Origin: Marinobacterium profundum
GTDB taxonomy: Bacteria > Pseudomonadota > Gammaproteobacteria > Pseudomonadales > Balneatricaceae
Length of the DNA: 64,000 bases
Assembly (NCBI RefSeq): GCF_001528745.1
Contig: NZ_BCNS01000018.1
Coordinates: 62,001 to 126,000 of the forward strand
Direction: 5' to 3'
This document shows positions 15,670 through 25,574 of the stretch, one piece after another. The stretch's first letter is position 1. Every line of letters starts with the position of its first letter. Below the pieces are notes generated by a model. The model did not search any database, was not told the DNA's origin, and saw only the letters and a list, made by a program, of their open reading frames with translations. Both the position numbers and the translations under genes were made by a program.

Positions 15670-16101
15670 ATGACCCGTGTCGAGCGCAGCGCCCTGGTGC
15701 TGCATACAGCCGAGGAAATGTTTGACCTCATCAATGATGTCGATGCCTACCCGCAGTTTCTGCCCTGGTGTGCGTCCACGGAGCTGATCAGGTCATCGGA
15801 AGATGAGTTGGTGGCAACGCTGCACCTAGCCAAGGCTGGGCTGAAGTACAGCTTCACGACCCGCAATAGACTCGATAGGCCGGGGAGGATGATCATCGAA
15901 CTGGTGCAAGGGCCTTTTGCATCACTTAGCGGTGTCTGGACCTTCACGCCGCTCAGTGATGAAGCCTGCAAGGTGCATCTTGATTTGAGCTTTGATTTTG
16001 CCGGCAAGTTGACCGGAATGGCGATGTCCAAGGTGTTCAGCCAGGTGGCAACGACGCTGGTGGATGCCTTTGTGACACGAGCCGACAAGGTATACGGCTA
16101 A
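15670..16101 (+). CDS. ratA: RatA/Coq10-type START-domain protein
   Basis: 143-residue single START/SRPBCC-domain protein. Family pattern: VERSALVLHTAEEMFDLINDVDAYPQFLPWC at the N-terminus and a Phe/Leu-rich C-terminal helix (MSKVFSQVATTLVDAFVTRA). E. coli RatA was described as a toxin that blocks 70S formation; homologues in other organisms act as ubiquinone-binding Coq10 proteins, so the physiological role is uncertain. Followed 23 bp later by rnfH, its standard partner gene. Confidence 0.92.
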   Translation: MTRVERSALVLHTAEEMFDLINDVDAYPQFLPWCASTELIRSSEDELVATLHLAKAGLKYSFTTRNRLDRPGRMIIELVQGPFASLSGVWTFTPLSDEACKVHLDLSFDFAGKLTGMAMSKVFSQVATTLVDAFVTRADKVYG

Positions 16102-16124
16102 GTTAATTCAAGGACCTAATACAG

Positions 16125-16430
16125 ATGATTACAGTTGAAGTTGCCTTTGCGCTGCCCAACGAACAGAAAATCATATCGCTGCAAGTGGAAAGTGACTGTA
16201 CGGCGCATGATGCGGTGATCAAATCTGGCATAGTGGGGTTGTTTCCGCAGATCGATCCCGATCAGGCGCCCATGGGTGTTTTCGGCAAGGCGATTCGAAA
16301 TCCCCGGGAATATGTGATGCGTGATGGTGATCGGGTCGAAATTTATCGACCGCTGATCGCAGACCCCAAGGAAGCGCGTGCCAAGCGGGCCGCCAAGATG
16401 AAGGCGCAAAAGGGCTCCGGTCAGGATTAA
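16125..16430 (+). CDS. rnfH: RnfH-family ubiquitin-like-fold protein
   Basis: 101-residue protein of the RnfH/RatB family with a beta-grasp fold. Visible family elements are ITVEVAFALPNEQKIISLQV, GIVGLFPQID, GVFGKAIRNPREYVMRDGDRVEIYRPLIADPKEAR and a lysine/alanine-rich tail. Forms an operon with ratA. Precise function unknown; it was named for occurrence with rnf genes in some bacteria, which are not present here. Confidence 0.92.
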   Translation: MITVEVAFALPNEQKIISLQVESDCTAHDAVIKSGIVGLFPQIDPDQAPMGVFGKAIRNPREYVMRDGDRVEIYRPLIADPKEARAKRAAKMKAQKGSGQD

Positions 16431-16475
16431 GCCTGAAGCGGGTCTTTAAAAAACGGAAAGGAGCAGGTGGGAGCT

Positions 16476-16498
16476 CGGCAGCGACGGATGCGCTGCCG
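16476..16498. terminator. Hairpin between convergent rnfH and bamE
   Basis: An 8-bp perfect stem CGGCAGCG / CGCTGCCG with a 7-nt loop lies in the short gap between two convergent genes. No T-run on either side, so termination is only a guess from position. Confidence 0.4.
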
Positions 16499-16509
16499 TA
16501 AACAGGTCG

Positions 16510-16845
16510 TTACTGAGTGGCGACGGGGCGGTAGTCACCGCTGATGCGGCTCAGCTGATCGCCGCTGAAGTACAGGGATACACCTTCCTGGGTTCGGGCT
16601 TCTCCGCCCTTTTCCATGCTGTAGATGTAGTCCCAGCGATCTGGGCTGAAGGTATCGGTGATCAGTGGCGTGCCCATCACAAAGCGGACCTGATTTCGGG
16701 TCATGCCGGGCTTAAGCTGATTGACCATTTCCTGTGAAACGACGTTGCCCTGCGGGATATCAATCTTGTGGACGCCGGGGAACTCGGCACAGCCGGTGAT
16801 CAAAACGCTGGCGGTGATGCCGATAAGAAACTTCCGTATCTGCAT
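16510..16845 (-). CDS. bamE: Outer-membrane assembly lipoprotein BamE
   Basis: 111-residue lipoprotein subunit of the BAM complex that inserts outer-membrane beta-barrels. Signal peptide [19 protein letters not shown] with lipobox LITGC; mature region has [30 protein letters not shown] and [10 protein letters not shown], all characteristic of SmpA/OmlA proteins. The ATG at 16845 has a GGAAG site and gives a proper signal peptide; an upstream in-frame ATG at 16872 would add nine unlikely residues. Divergent from fur, as in many gammaproteobacteria. Confidence 0.95.
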   Translation of the reverse strand: MQIRKFLIGITASVLITGCAEFPGVHKIDIPQGNVVSQEMVNQLKPGMTRNQVRFVMGTPLITDTFSPDRWDYIYSMEKGGEARTQEGVSLYFSGDQLSRISGDYRPVATQ

Positions 16846-16921
16846 TAAACTTCCACTATGGTGCATAAACAAAGATAATGAAGTCTAACATCCAAAATCG
16901 CGAACAGCATAGAGAAAGATT

Positions 16922-17347
16922 ATGGCGCTTGAAAATCAGGAACTGCGTAAAGCAGGACTGAAAGTCACCCTGCCCAGGGTCAAGATCTACCAGATTCTGG
17001 AGCGTGCCGGTGAAGGAGATCACTTTAGCGCTGAAGATATATACAAGTTGTTGATTGAACAGGGAGAAGACGTCGGCCTGGCAACGGTTTACCGGGTGTT
17101 GACGCAGTTTGAAACGGCAGGTCTTGTGTCGCGCCATCACTTCGAAGGCGGGCATTCAGTGTTCGAGTTGGCCAGTGATCAGCAGCACGATCATGTGGTC
17201 TGTGTACGTTGTGGCAAGGTGCGGGAATTTACCGATCCTGAGCTGGTGCGGCGCCAGAATGCGATTGCAGAAGATCTGGGCTTTCGCCTGACCGACCGCA
17301 CATTGTATCTGTATGGCCTGTGCAAGGATGGTTGCGAAAAGCGCTAA
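16922..17347 (+). CDS. fur: Ferric uptake regulator Fur
   Basis: 141-residue Fe2+-responsive repressor. DNA-binding winged helix in the first 80 residues (LKVTLPRVKIYQIL, LATVYRVLTQFETAGLV), then the metal-binding dimerisation domain with HHFEGGHSVFEL, QHDHVVCVRCGKV (HDH and the C-x-x-C zinc site) and a second Cys pair in CKDGC near the C-terminus. The 76-bp gap to bamE holds both promoters; GATAATGA at 16875 resembles half of a Fur box, a weak hint of autoregulation. Confidence 0.97.
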   Translation: MALENQELRKAGLKVTLPRVKIYQILERAGEGDHFSAEDIYKLLIEQGEDVGLATVYRVLTQFETAGLVSRHHFEGGHSVFELASDQQHDHVVCVRCGKVREFTDPELVRRQNAIAEDLGFRLTDRTLYLYGLCKDGCEKR

Positions 17348-17379
17348 GCGCTTTTTACAGGACATGAGTTACACACAGG

Positions 17380-17401
17380 AAAGCCGGTGAAAACCGGCTT
17401 T
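17380..17401. terminator. Bidirectional terminator between fur and recN
   Basis: A perfect 9-bp stem AAAGCCGGT-GAAA-ACCGGCTTT with a GNRA-type tetraloop lies between convergent fur and recN. A/T tracts at both stem ends allow use from either side. Confidence 0.75.
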
Positions 17402-17436
17402 CTTGCGTTTGAAAAGCTGTTAAGCCAGTGCAGGTA

Positions 17437-19104
17437 TTATCCGAAACCCAGCATTTCCCGGGCATGGGCGACGGAGCGCTCGGTGATGTCGATACCGCCC
17501 AGCATGCGGGCCACTTCCTGCACGCGATCGTTGCTGTCCAGGTTGCGAATGCGGGTGTGGGTATGCACATCGCCGGCAATTTTGCTGACGAAGAGGTGCT
17601 GGTGTCCCTGGGAGGCGACCTGTGGCTGGTGGGTTACGCAAAGGATCTGGGCGCGTTCGCCGAGCTCGCGCAGCATGCGGCCGACGACTTCGGCGATGGC
17701 GCCGCCTATGCCGACATCGACTTCGTCGAATATCAGTGTGGGGGTGGCGGATGTCTGTGCGGTAATGACCTGGATCGCCAGGCTGATACGGGACAGCTCG
17801 CCGCCTGATGCGACCTTGCCCAGTGGGCGTGCGGGCTGACCACGGTTGGCGCTGATCAGGAATTCCACCTCTTCCATCCCATAGGCGCCCTGGCGCTCCG
17901 GCGGCAATGGACTGAGGCTGACTTCAAAGCGGGCGTCATTCATGCCTAGCTCGTGCAGTTGTGCATCCACGGCCTTGCCGAGCAGTCGTGCCGCTTTTTG
18001 TCGGCCGCGACTTAGCCGCGCCGCGGCCTTGCTGTAGGATTCCCGCGCTGCGGTGACCGCCTGGGAAAGCAGATCGAGCTCTTCATCGGAGCGGCTCAGG
18101 GAGTTGAGCTCCTGCTGCAGTTCGCCGTGAAAACTCACCAGCGTTTCGGGCTTGATGCGGTGCTTGCGTGCTATGTCATAGATGCTGGAGAGGCGCTCTT
18201 CGACATCCTTCTGGCGCTGCGGGTTTACCTCAACCCGATCCAGATAGTGGCGAATCTCCTGGCTGGCTTCCTCTATCTGTATCTGCGCGCTGCCGAGCAT
18301 CTCGGCGGCCTGCTGCAGGGCTGGCGACTGAACGTCGAGAGAGTGCAGCAGCTGTTCGCAGTGTGCCAGCAGGCTCAGGCAGTTGGCCTGTTCGGCGTCG
18401 GCGGTGAGCTCCAGCAGCTGGTGACCGGTGTGCAGAATATCATCGGCATTGGTCAGGGTTTTCTGCTCTTCTTCCAGTGCGCTGAGTTCATCGTCCTGCA
18501 GCCCAAGCTGATCCAGTTCGTCTGTCTGGTAGCTGAGTAGCTGGATGCGGGCGGCCTGTTCCGCGCTTTGTTCTGTGAGGCTGCTTAGTTCCTGATCCAG
18601 CCGGCGCCAGCGCAGGTAGGAGTCACGTACCTGGTTGGCCTGTTTGCTCTGGCCTGCGTGTTCATCCAGCAGAATCCGGTGGTAGTCGCGCTTGAGCAGG
18701 CGCTGGTGCTCATGCTGGCCGTGGATATCCACCAGGTGACTCGCCAGAGTGCGAATGGCCGTGACCGGACAGGGCTGGCCGTTGATATAGGAACGCGAGC
18801 GCCCTTCGCGGGTGATTACCCGACGCAGGATGCAATCGCCTGCCTGGTCGAGATCTTGCTCCTGCAACCAGGCGGTGGCATCGGGAAGACCGCTGATATT
18901 AAAACTGGCGACAATCTCGGCGCGCTCGGCGCCCGTGCGTACCACGCCTGTTTCGGCGCGATCGCCCAGGGCAAGGGCGAGGGCATCGAGCATAATGGAC
19001 TTGCCGGCCCCGGTTTCACCGCTGACAACGGTCATGCCGGCGGCAAGTTCCAGGTCCAGGCTTTCGACAATGGCAAAGTTGCGGATCGTCAGCTGACTGA
19101 GCAT
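17437..19104 (-). CDS. recN: DNA repair protein RecN
   Basis: 555-residue SMC-like ATPase involved in double-strand-break repair. N-terminal MLSQLTIRNFAIVESLDLEL and Walker A SGETGAGKS (near residue 34), a long central coiled coil (about 150-370), then the C-terminal signature ASGGELSRISLAIQ and Walker B LIFDEVDVGIGG, followed by ILCVTHQPQVAS. Start chosen at the ATG encoding MLSQL because all family members begin there; an upstream ATG at 19128 exists. No clear LexA box was spotted in the short upstream region, but a TACTGTATAGGT-like segment near 19131-19145 is worth comparing. Confidence 0.97.
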   Translation of the reverse strand: MLSQLTIRNFAIVESLDLELAAGMTVVSGETGAGKSIMLDALALALGDRAETGVVRTGAERAEIVASFNISGLPDATAWLQEQDLDQAGDCILRRVITREGRSRSYINGQPCPVTAIRTLASHLVDIHGQHEHQRLLKRDYHRILLDEHAGQSKQANQVRDSYLRWRRLDQELSSLTEQSAEQAARIQLLSYQTDELDQLGLQDDELSALEEEQKTLTNADDILHTGHQLLELTADAEQANCLSLLAHCEQLLHSLDVQSPALQQAAEMLGSAQIQIEEASQEIRHYLDRVEVNPQRQKDVEERLSSIYDIARKHRIKPETLVSFHGELQQELNSLSRSDEELDLLSQAVTAARESYSKAAARLSRGRQKAARLLGKAVDAQLHELGMNDARFEVSLSPLPPERQGAYGMEEVEFLISANRGQPARPLGKVASGGELSRISLAIQVITAQTSATPTLIFDEVDVGIGGAIAEVVGRMLRELGERAQILCVTHQPQVASQGHQHLFVSKIAGDVHTHTRIRNLDSNDRVQEVARMLGGIDITERSVAHAREMLGFG

Positions 19105-19210
19105 GATGGTATTTACCTGTGTTTTCATACAGTACTTTTACTGTATAGGTCATTTCCATGGCCGTTGCAATCATCGCCGCGCCGCGCAGCAAATTTTTTC
19201 GGTGCTAACG

Positions 19211-19238
19211 GTTGAATCACCGGTGAATAACCCCATAT
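19211..19238 (+). promoter_or_regulatory. Sigma-32-type heat-shock promoter for grpE
   Basis: GTTGAA (19211-19216) and CCCCATAT (19231-19238) separated by 14 bp match the RpoH consensus CTTGAAA-N11-16-CCCCATNT. It lies 52 bp before the grpE start. Confidence 0.8.
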
Positions 19239-19289
19239 ACAGCAGCAGTAATGTTTTCAAACATCTTTGCGTTGAGGTGGGTAGCAGGA

Positions 19290-19868
19290 ATGGCAGAGCA
19301 AGAGAAAAATCCGGCGGATGAAATCCTGGAATCACCGGTAGCTGAAGAACAGAAGACAGACGCAGACGCTGCAACAGCAGATGCCGCAGAGCTGCCTGAT
19401 GCTCAAACCCTGGCTCAGGAACTCGAGACTGTCACCACTGAAATGGATGAGTTGCGCGATCAGTTGCTGCGCACCCAGGCCGACTTCATGAATGTTCGTC
19501 GTCGTGCCGAGCAGGACGTGGAAAAAGCGCACAAGTTTGGTGTCGAGAAGTTCGCCAACGAAATGCTGCCGGTGCTGGATAGCCTGGAGCGTGCGGTTGA
19601 AAATTTCGACAAGGAAGATGCTGCGACCCAGGCCATTCGTGAAGGTGTCGAGCTGACGCTGGGCATGCTGGTGTCGGGTCTGAACAAGTTCAAAGTCGAG
19701 TCTGTCGAGGCGCAGGGTGCGCCCTTCGATCCGGCCCTGCATCAGGCCATGTCGCTGGTGGATGCGCCTGATACGGCGCCCAACACCGTGGTCGCGGTGG
19801 TGCAGAAGGGCTACACCCTCAACGGTCGTTTGTTGCGCCCGGCGATGGTCATGGTTTCGAAAAGTTAA
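19290..19868 (+). CDS. grpE: Nucleotide exchange factor GrpE
   Basis: 192-residue DnaK co-chaperone that drives ADP release. Acidic low-complexity N-terminus, a long helix ([38 protein letters not shown], about 45-85) and the C-terminal beta domain with the signature [10 protein letters not shown] and [25 protein letters not shown]. The start at 19290 (MAEQEKNP) follows an AGCAGGA-like site; a longer frame to 19251 would overlap the leader. Preceded by a sigma-32-type promoter and followed by dnaK. Confidence 0.97.
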   Translation: MAEQEKNPADEILESPVAEEQKTDADAATADAAELPDAQTLAQELETVTTEMDELRDQLLRTQADFMNVRRRAEQDVEKAHKFGVEKFANEMLPVLDSLERAVENFDKEDAATQAIREGVELTLGMLVSGLNKFKVESVEAQGAPFDPALHQAMSLVDAPDTAPNTVVAVVQKGYTLNGRLLRPAMVMVSKS

Positions 19869-19890
19869 GCAGAGACTTTAGGGGCTGGCG

Positions 19891-19919
19891 CTTGAAACGG
19901 CGATATTCGGCCCTATATA
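19891..19919 (+). promoter_or_regulatory. Sigma-32-type heat-shock promoter for dnaK
   Basis: Perfect CTTGAAA (19891-19897), 13-bp spacer and CCCTATATA (19911-19919) in the grpE-dnaK gap. Gives dnaK its own heat-shock promoter 70 bp before the start codon. Confidence 0.85.
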
Positions 19920-19988
19920 GAACTGCAAGCAAGTTAATCGGATTTCGTGCCTTGCAACACAGGCACTGCAGAACTGGAGCAAAGAGAC

Positions 19989-21911
19989 ATGGGTAAAATT
20001 ATTGGTATCGACCTGGGAACCACCAACTCCTGTGTGGCGATCCTGGATGGCGACAAGACTCGTGTGCTGGAAAACGCCGAAGGCGACCGCACCACGCCGT
20101 CCATCATTGCCTACAGCGACGATGGCGAAATCCTGGTAGGGCAGCCGGCCAAGCGTCAGGCTGTAACCAACCCGACCAATACCCTGTTTGCCATCAAACG
20201 CCTGATCGGCCGTCGTTTTAAAGATGATGTCGTCCAGAAAGACATCAAGATGGTGCCGTATTCCATTGTTGAAGCCGACAATGGCGACGCCTGGGTTGAA
20301 GTTAAAGGCAAGAAGATGGCTGCACCCCAGGTGTCTGCCGAAATCCTGAAAAAAATGAAGAAGACCGCCGAAGACTACCTGGGTGAAGCGGTAACTGAAG
20401 CCGTTATCACAGTGCCGGCCTACTTCAACGATGCTCAGCGTCAGGCGACCAAGGATGCTGGCCGTATCGCCGGTCTGGACGTCAAGCGCATCATCAACGA
20501 GCCGACAGCCGCTGCACTGGCCTACGGTCTGGACAAGGGCAAGGGTGACCGCACCATCGCCGTATACGACCTGGGTGGTGGTACCTTCGACGTATCCATC
20601 ATTGAAATCGCCGATGTTGATGGTGAGCACCAGTTCGAAGTACTGGCTACCAACGGTGATACATTCCTCGGTGGCGAAGATTTCGACCTTAAGCTGATCA
20701 ACTACCTGGCGGCTGAGTTCAAGAAAGAGTCCGGCATCGATCTGCACCACGATCCGCTGGCACTGCAGCGTTTGAAAGAAGCCGCCGAGAAGGCCAAGGT
20801 TGAACTGTCCTCTGCCCAGCAGACCGACGTCAACCTGCCGTACATCACCGCCGATGCTACAGGTCCTAAGCACCTTAACGTCAAGGTGACCCGCTCCAAG
20901 CTGGAATCCCTGGTTGAAGATCTGGTCAAGCGCACTCTGGATCCATGCCGTATTGCCCTGAAAGATGCCGACCTGAGCGCATCTGCTATCGACGAAATCA
21001 TCCTGGTGGGCGGTCAGACCCGCATGCCTATGGTGCAGAAGTCCGTTGCCGAGTTCTTCGGCAAGGAACCGCGCAAGGATGTTAACCCCGATGAAGCTGT
21101 TGCCATTGGTGCTGCTATTCAGGGCGCCGTACTGTCTGGCGATGTTAAAGACGTACTGCTGCTGGACGTAACGCCGCTGACCCTGGGTATTGAAACCATG
21201 GGTGGTGTAGCTACAGGTCTGATCGAGAAGAACACCACTATCCCGACCAAGAAGTCGCAGGTGTTCTCTACCGCTGACGACAACCAGAACGCTGTCACCA
21301 TTCACGTGGTGCAGGGTGAGCGCAAGCAGGCGGCGCAGAACAAGTCGCTGGGCCGTTTCGACCTGGCAGATATCCCGATGGCGCCGCGTGGCGTGCCGCA
21401 GATCGAAGTCACCTTCGACCTTGATGCCAACGGTATCCTGAACGTGTCCGCCAAGGACAAGGCCACCGGCAAGCAGCAGTCCATCGTGATCAAGTCTTCT
21501 TCCGGCCTGTCGGATGACGAAATCGATCAGATGGTAGCGGACGCTGAGTCCCACGCTGATGAAGACCGCAAGTTCGAAGAGCTGGCTCAGGCTCGTAACC
21601 AGGGCGACGCCATGGTTCACTCGGCGCGCAAAACGCTGACCGAAGCCGGCGACAAGGCAACTGCAGAAGAGAAAGAGCAGATCGAGAAAGCCATTTCCGA
21701 ACTGGAAGAAGCCCTCAAGGGTGACAGCAAGGAAGGTATCGATACCAAGGTTGCTACCCTGACCGAAGCTATCTCCGGTGTGGCACAGAAGATGTATGCC
21801 GATGCCGCAGCAGAAGCTCAAGGCGAGCAGGCAGGTGAAGAAGCGTCCGGCAAGCCCGGCGAAGATGCTGTCGATGCAGAGTTTGAAGAGGTCAAAGACG
21901 ACAAGAAGTAA
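19989..21911 (+). CDS. dnaK: Chaperone DnaK (Hsp70)
   Basis: 640-residue Hsp70. ATPase domain begins [18 protein letters not shown] and includes [35 protein letters not shown] and the phosphate loop [11 protein letters not shown]; linker [16 protein letters not shown] leads to the peptide-binding domain, ending in an acidic tail [13 protein letters not shown] at 19989 with GAGCAAAGAGAC upstream is the standard family start. Works with GrpE and DnaJ encoded on either side. Confidence 0.98.
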   Translation: MGKIIGIDLGTTNSCVAILDGDKTRVLENAEGDRTTPSIIAYSDDGEILVGQPAKRQAVTNPTNTLFAIKRLIGRRFKDDVVQKDIKMVPYSIVEADNGDAWVEVKGKKMAAPQVSAEILKKMKKTAEDYLGEAVTEAVITVPAYFNDAQRQATKDAGRIAGLDVKRIINEPTAAALAYGLDKGKGDRTIAVYDLGGGTFDVSIIEIADVDGEHQFEVLATNGDTFLGGEDFDLKLINYLAAEFKKESGIDLHHDPLALQRLKEAAEKAKVELSSAQQTDVNLPYITADATGPKHLNVKVTRSKLESLVEDLVKRTLDPCRIALKDADLSASAIDEIILVGGQTRMPMVQKSVAEFFGKEPRKDVNPDEAVAIGAAIQGAVLSGDVKDVLLLDVTPLTLGIETMGGVATGLIEKNTTIPTKKSQVFSTADDNQNAVTIHVVQGERKQAAQNKSLGRFDLADIPMAPRGVPQIEVTFDLDANGILNVSAKDKATGKQQSIVIKSSSGLSDDEIDQMVADAESHADEDRKFEELAQARNQGDAMVHSARKTLTEAGDKATAEEKEQIEKAISELEEALKGDSKEGIDTKVATLTEAISGVAQKMYADAAAEAQGEQAGEEASGKPGEDAVDAEFEEVKDDKK

Positions 21912-21949
21912 GTCGTTGAGTAGCTTCGCAATACTCTGAAATGTGGCAG

Positions 21950-21967
21950 CGCGGGCAATAGCCCGCG
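21950..21967 (+). other. Hairpin between dnaK and dnaJ
   Basis: Perfect 7-bp stem CGCGGGC-AATA-GCCCGCG without a T-run. Likely an RNA structure that modulates read-through or stability between dnaK and dnaJ; no separate heat-shock promoter for dnaJ is evident. Confidence 0.5.
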
Positions 21968-22021
21968 TTGTCGTGTCCGGCTCCCGGTGGAGCCAACCGC
22001 TGCAACATGACAGACCCGCTT

Positions 22022-23149
22022 ATGTCCAAACGAGATTATTACGAAGTGTTGGGCGTGTCGCGAGACACGGCCGACCGCGATATCAAGAAAGCCTACCGGC
22101 GCATGGCGATGAAGTTTCACCCGGACCGTAATCCGGGTGATGCTGAATCTGAAGACAAGTTCAAGGAGGTCAACGAGGCCTACGAAGTACTGTCCGATGC
22201 GCAGAAAAAGGCCGCCTACGACCAGTATGGCCATGCCGGTGTCGAGCAGGGCGCCGGAGGCCAGGGTGGTTTTGACGGCGGCTTCTCCGATATTTTCGGC
22301 GATGTCTTCGGCGACATTTTTGGTGGTGGCGCTGGTGGTGGCCGTCGTCGCAGTTCCGTGCAGCGTGGTGCAGATCTGCGTTACAACCTGGATCTGAGCC
22401 TCGAAGATGCTGTGCGCGGTGTCGAGAAATCGATTCGTGTACCTACGCTGGTCGGCTGCGATCCTTGTAATGGTTCCGGCGCCAAGCCCGGCACCAGTGC
22501 CAAGGTCTGTGGTACCTGTGGCGGTAATGGCCAGGTGCGCATGCAGCAGGGCTTCTTCTCGGTCCAGCAGACTTGCCCGACCTGTCGTGGCGAGGGCAAG
22601 GTGATTTCCGAGCCCTGCGGCAGCTGCCGTGGTCAGGGTCGGGTTGAGCAGGTTAAGACGCTGTCGGTGAAGATTCCGCCAGGTGTGGATACCGGCGATC
22701 GTATTCGCCTTTCCGGTGAAGGTGAGGCGGGCAGTCACGGCGGCCCGGCCGGGGATCTGTATGTGCAGGTTAACGTTCGCCAGCATCCGATCTTCGAGCG
22801 CGACGGGCGCGATCTATACTGCGAGATACCGATCAGCTTCGTGGATGCGGCGCTCGGCGGCGAACTCGAAGTGCCGACCCTGAACGGTCGGGTCAAGCTG
22901 CGGGTTCCTGCTGAAACGCAAACCGGCAAGCTGTTCCGTCTGCGGGGCAAGGGCGTAACCCCTGTGCGCGGTGGTCCTGTGGGTGACCTGCTGGTGCGTG
23001 TGGTGCTGGAGACGCCGGTGAGCCTTACCAGTCGTCAGAAGGAGTTGCTGAAGGATTTCCAGAAGGATACCGAAGGCGGCAAGAAGCACAGCCCGAAAAA
23101 AAATTCGTTCTTTGATTCTGTTAAGCAGTTTTTCGAAGATATGACCTGA
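22022..23149 (+). CDS. dnaJ: Chaperone DnaJ (Hsp40)
   Basis: 375-residue class A J-protein that stimulates DnaK ATPase. J domain starts [11 protein letters not shown] with the HPD triad in KFHPDRNPG, followed by a Gly/Phe-rich stretch (about 75-115) and four zinc-binding CxxCxGxG-type repeats ([32 protein letters not shown]), then the C-terminal substrate-binding domain. Start taken at ATG 22022 as in the family; earlier in-frame starts exist. Same operon as dnaK by position. Confidence 0.98.
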   Translation: MSKRDYYEVLGVSRDTADRDIKKAYRRMAMKFHPDRNPGDAESEDKFKEVNEAYEVLSDAQKKAAYDQYGHAGVEQGAGGQGGFDGGFSDIFGDVFGDIFGGGAGGGRRRSSVQRGADLRYNLDLSLEDAVRGVEKSIRVPTLVGCDPCNGSGAKPGTSAKVCGTCGGNGQVRMQQGFFSVQQTCPTCRGEGKVISEPCGSCRGQGRVEQVKTLSVKIPPGVDTGDRIRLSGEGEAGSHGGPAGDLYVQVNVRQHPIFERDGRDLYCEIPISFVDAALGGELEVPTLNGRVKLRVPAETQTGKLFRLRGKGVTPVRGGPVGDLLVRVVLETPVSLTSRQKELLKDFQKDTEGGKKHSPKKNSFFDSVKQFFEDMT

Positions 23150-23199
23150 TCAAACCGGGTGCCTGACAGGTACCCGTGTTTCGCATCCAAGGGGGAGCT

Positions 23200-24889
<1,690 letters not shown>

Positions 24890-24910
24890 GATCGGTGGTG
24901 AACATTGAGT

Positions 24911-24936
24911 AAAAGGGAGCCCTGAGGCTCCCTTTT
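24911..24936 (+). terminator. Terminator after dapB
   Basis: Perfect 11-bp stem AAAAGGGAGCC-CTGA-GGCTCCCTTTT, ending in a T tract. Closes the dnaK-dapB gene cluster. Confidence 0.85.
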
Positions 24937-25019
24937 CACTTTTAGGCGTCTGGATTCAAGTGACATTGTCGTTCTTGCGGGGCTGGGGAAAGAGGTGCCC
25001 GCAGGCAAGGAGGAGCTGT

Positions 25020-25337
25020 ATGTACAAGCTGTGTTTCTATGTACCGGATGAAAATCTGCAGAGCGTAAAGCAGGCGCTGTTTGATGCCGGTGTGGGTCGC
25101 ATTGGTGATTACGACAGCTGCTGTTGGCAAACCCTGGGTACGGGGCAGTTCCGGCCTCTTGCAGGCAGTGATCCGCATATTGGCCGTCAGGGTGAGCTGG
25201 AGCAGCTCAGTGAATGGAAGGTGGAAATGGTGTGTGACGACAGTTTGATTCGTCTTGCCGTGACCACCCTGAAGCTGGCACACCCCTATGAGGAAGTGGC
25301 GTTCGATGCCTGGCGCCTGGAGTCTTTTGACGATTGA
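25020..25337 (+). CDS. Small NIF3-insert/YqfO-like protein
   Basis: 105-residue stand-alone domain resembling the central insert of NIF3-like (YqfO) proteins: MYKLCFYVPDENLQSVKQALFDAGVGRIGDYDSCCWQTLGTGQFRPL then LEQLSEWKVEMVCDD and AHPYEEVAFDAWRL. The fold is a ferredoxin-like, PII-related domain. ATG at 25020 preceded by AGGAGC. Found alone between the dapB terminator and a c-di-GMP gene. Biochemical role unknown. Confidence 0.85.
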   Translation: MYKLCFYVPDENLQSVKQALFDAGVGRIGDYDSCCWQTLGTGQFRPLAGSDPHIGRQGELEQLSEWKVEMVCDDSLIRLAVTTLKLAHPYEEVAFDAWRLESFDD

Positions 25338-25368
25338 CAACGAAGCGGCAGGTTTTTTTGGCTGCTTA

Positions 25369-25382
25369 TTGATCTGGATCAA
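25369..25382 (+). promoter_or_regulatory. Perfect FNR/ANR-type box
   Basis: TTGATCTGGATCAA matches the FNR consensus TTGAT-N4-ATCAA exactly. It lies 192 bp before the GGDEF/EAL start at 25575 in an otherwise empty intergenic stretch, so a class II promoter starting near 25417 is possible. This would link c-di-GMP turnover to oxygen. Confidence 0.6.
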
Positions 25383-25574
25383 TAACACAGCAGGTAGCGT
25401 TCGACAGTCTGGCTGATGCCCTGCTACAAGGGCGTTTGTTCTTGTAACCGTTCGCTTTTTGGTTTTCTGCGCTGGCTGTTTGAGATAGCCGCTGGGGCCT
25501 GCCCGGATTTTACTGTGACGCGCAGCAACGGTTATATCCCCGCGTTATTTCACCTATTTACTGCTGGTCCAAAC

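Noticed and set aside
19878-21821. Long minus-strand open frame (647 codons) opposite dnaK
   Set aside because: It is the well-known antisense shadow of dnaK codon bias. No start signals or domain match; dnaK on the plus strand is unambiguous.
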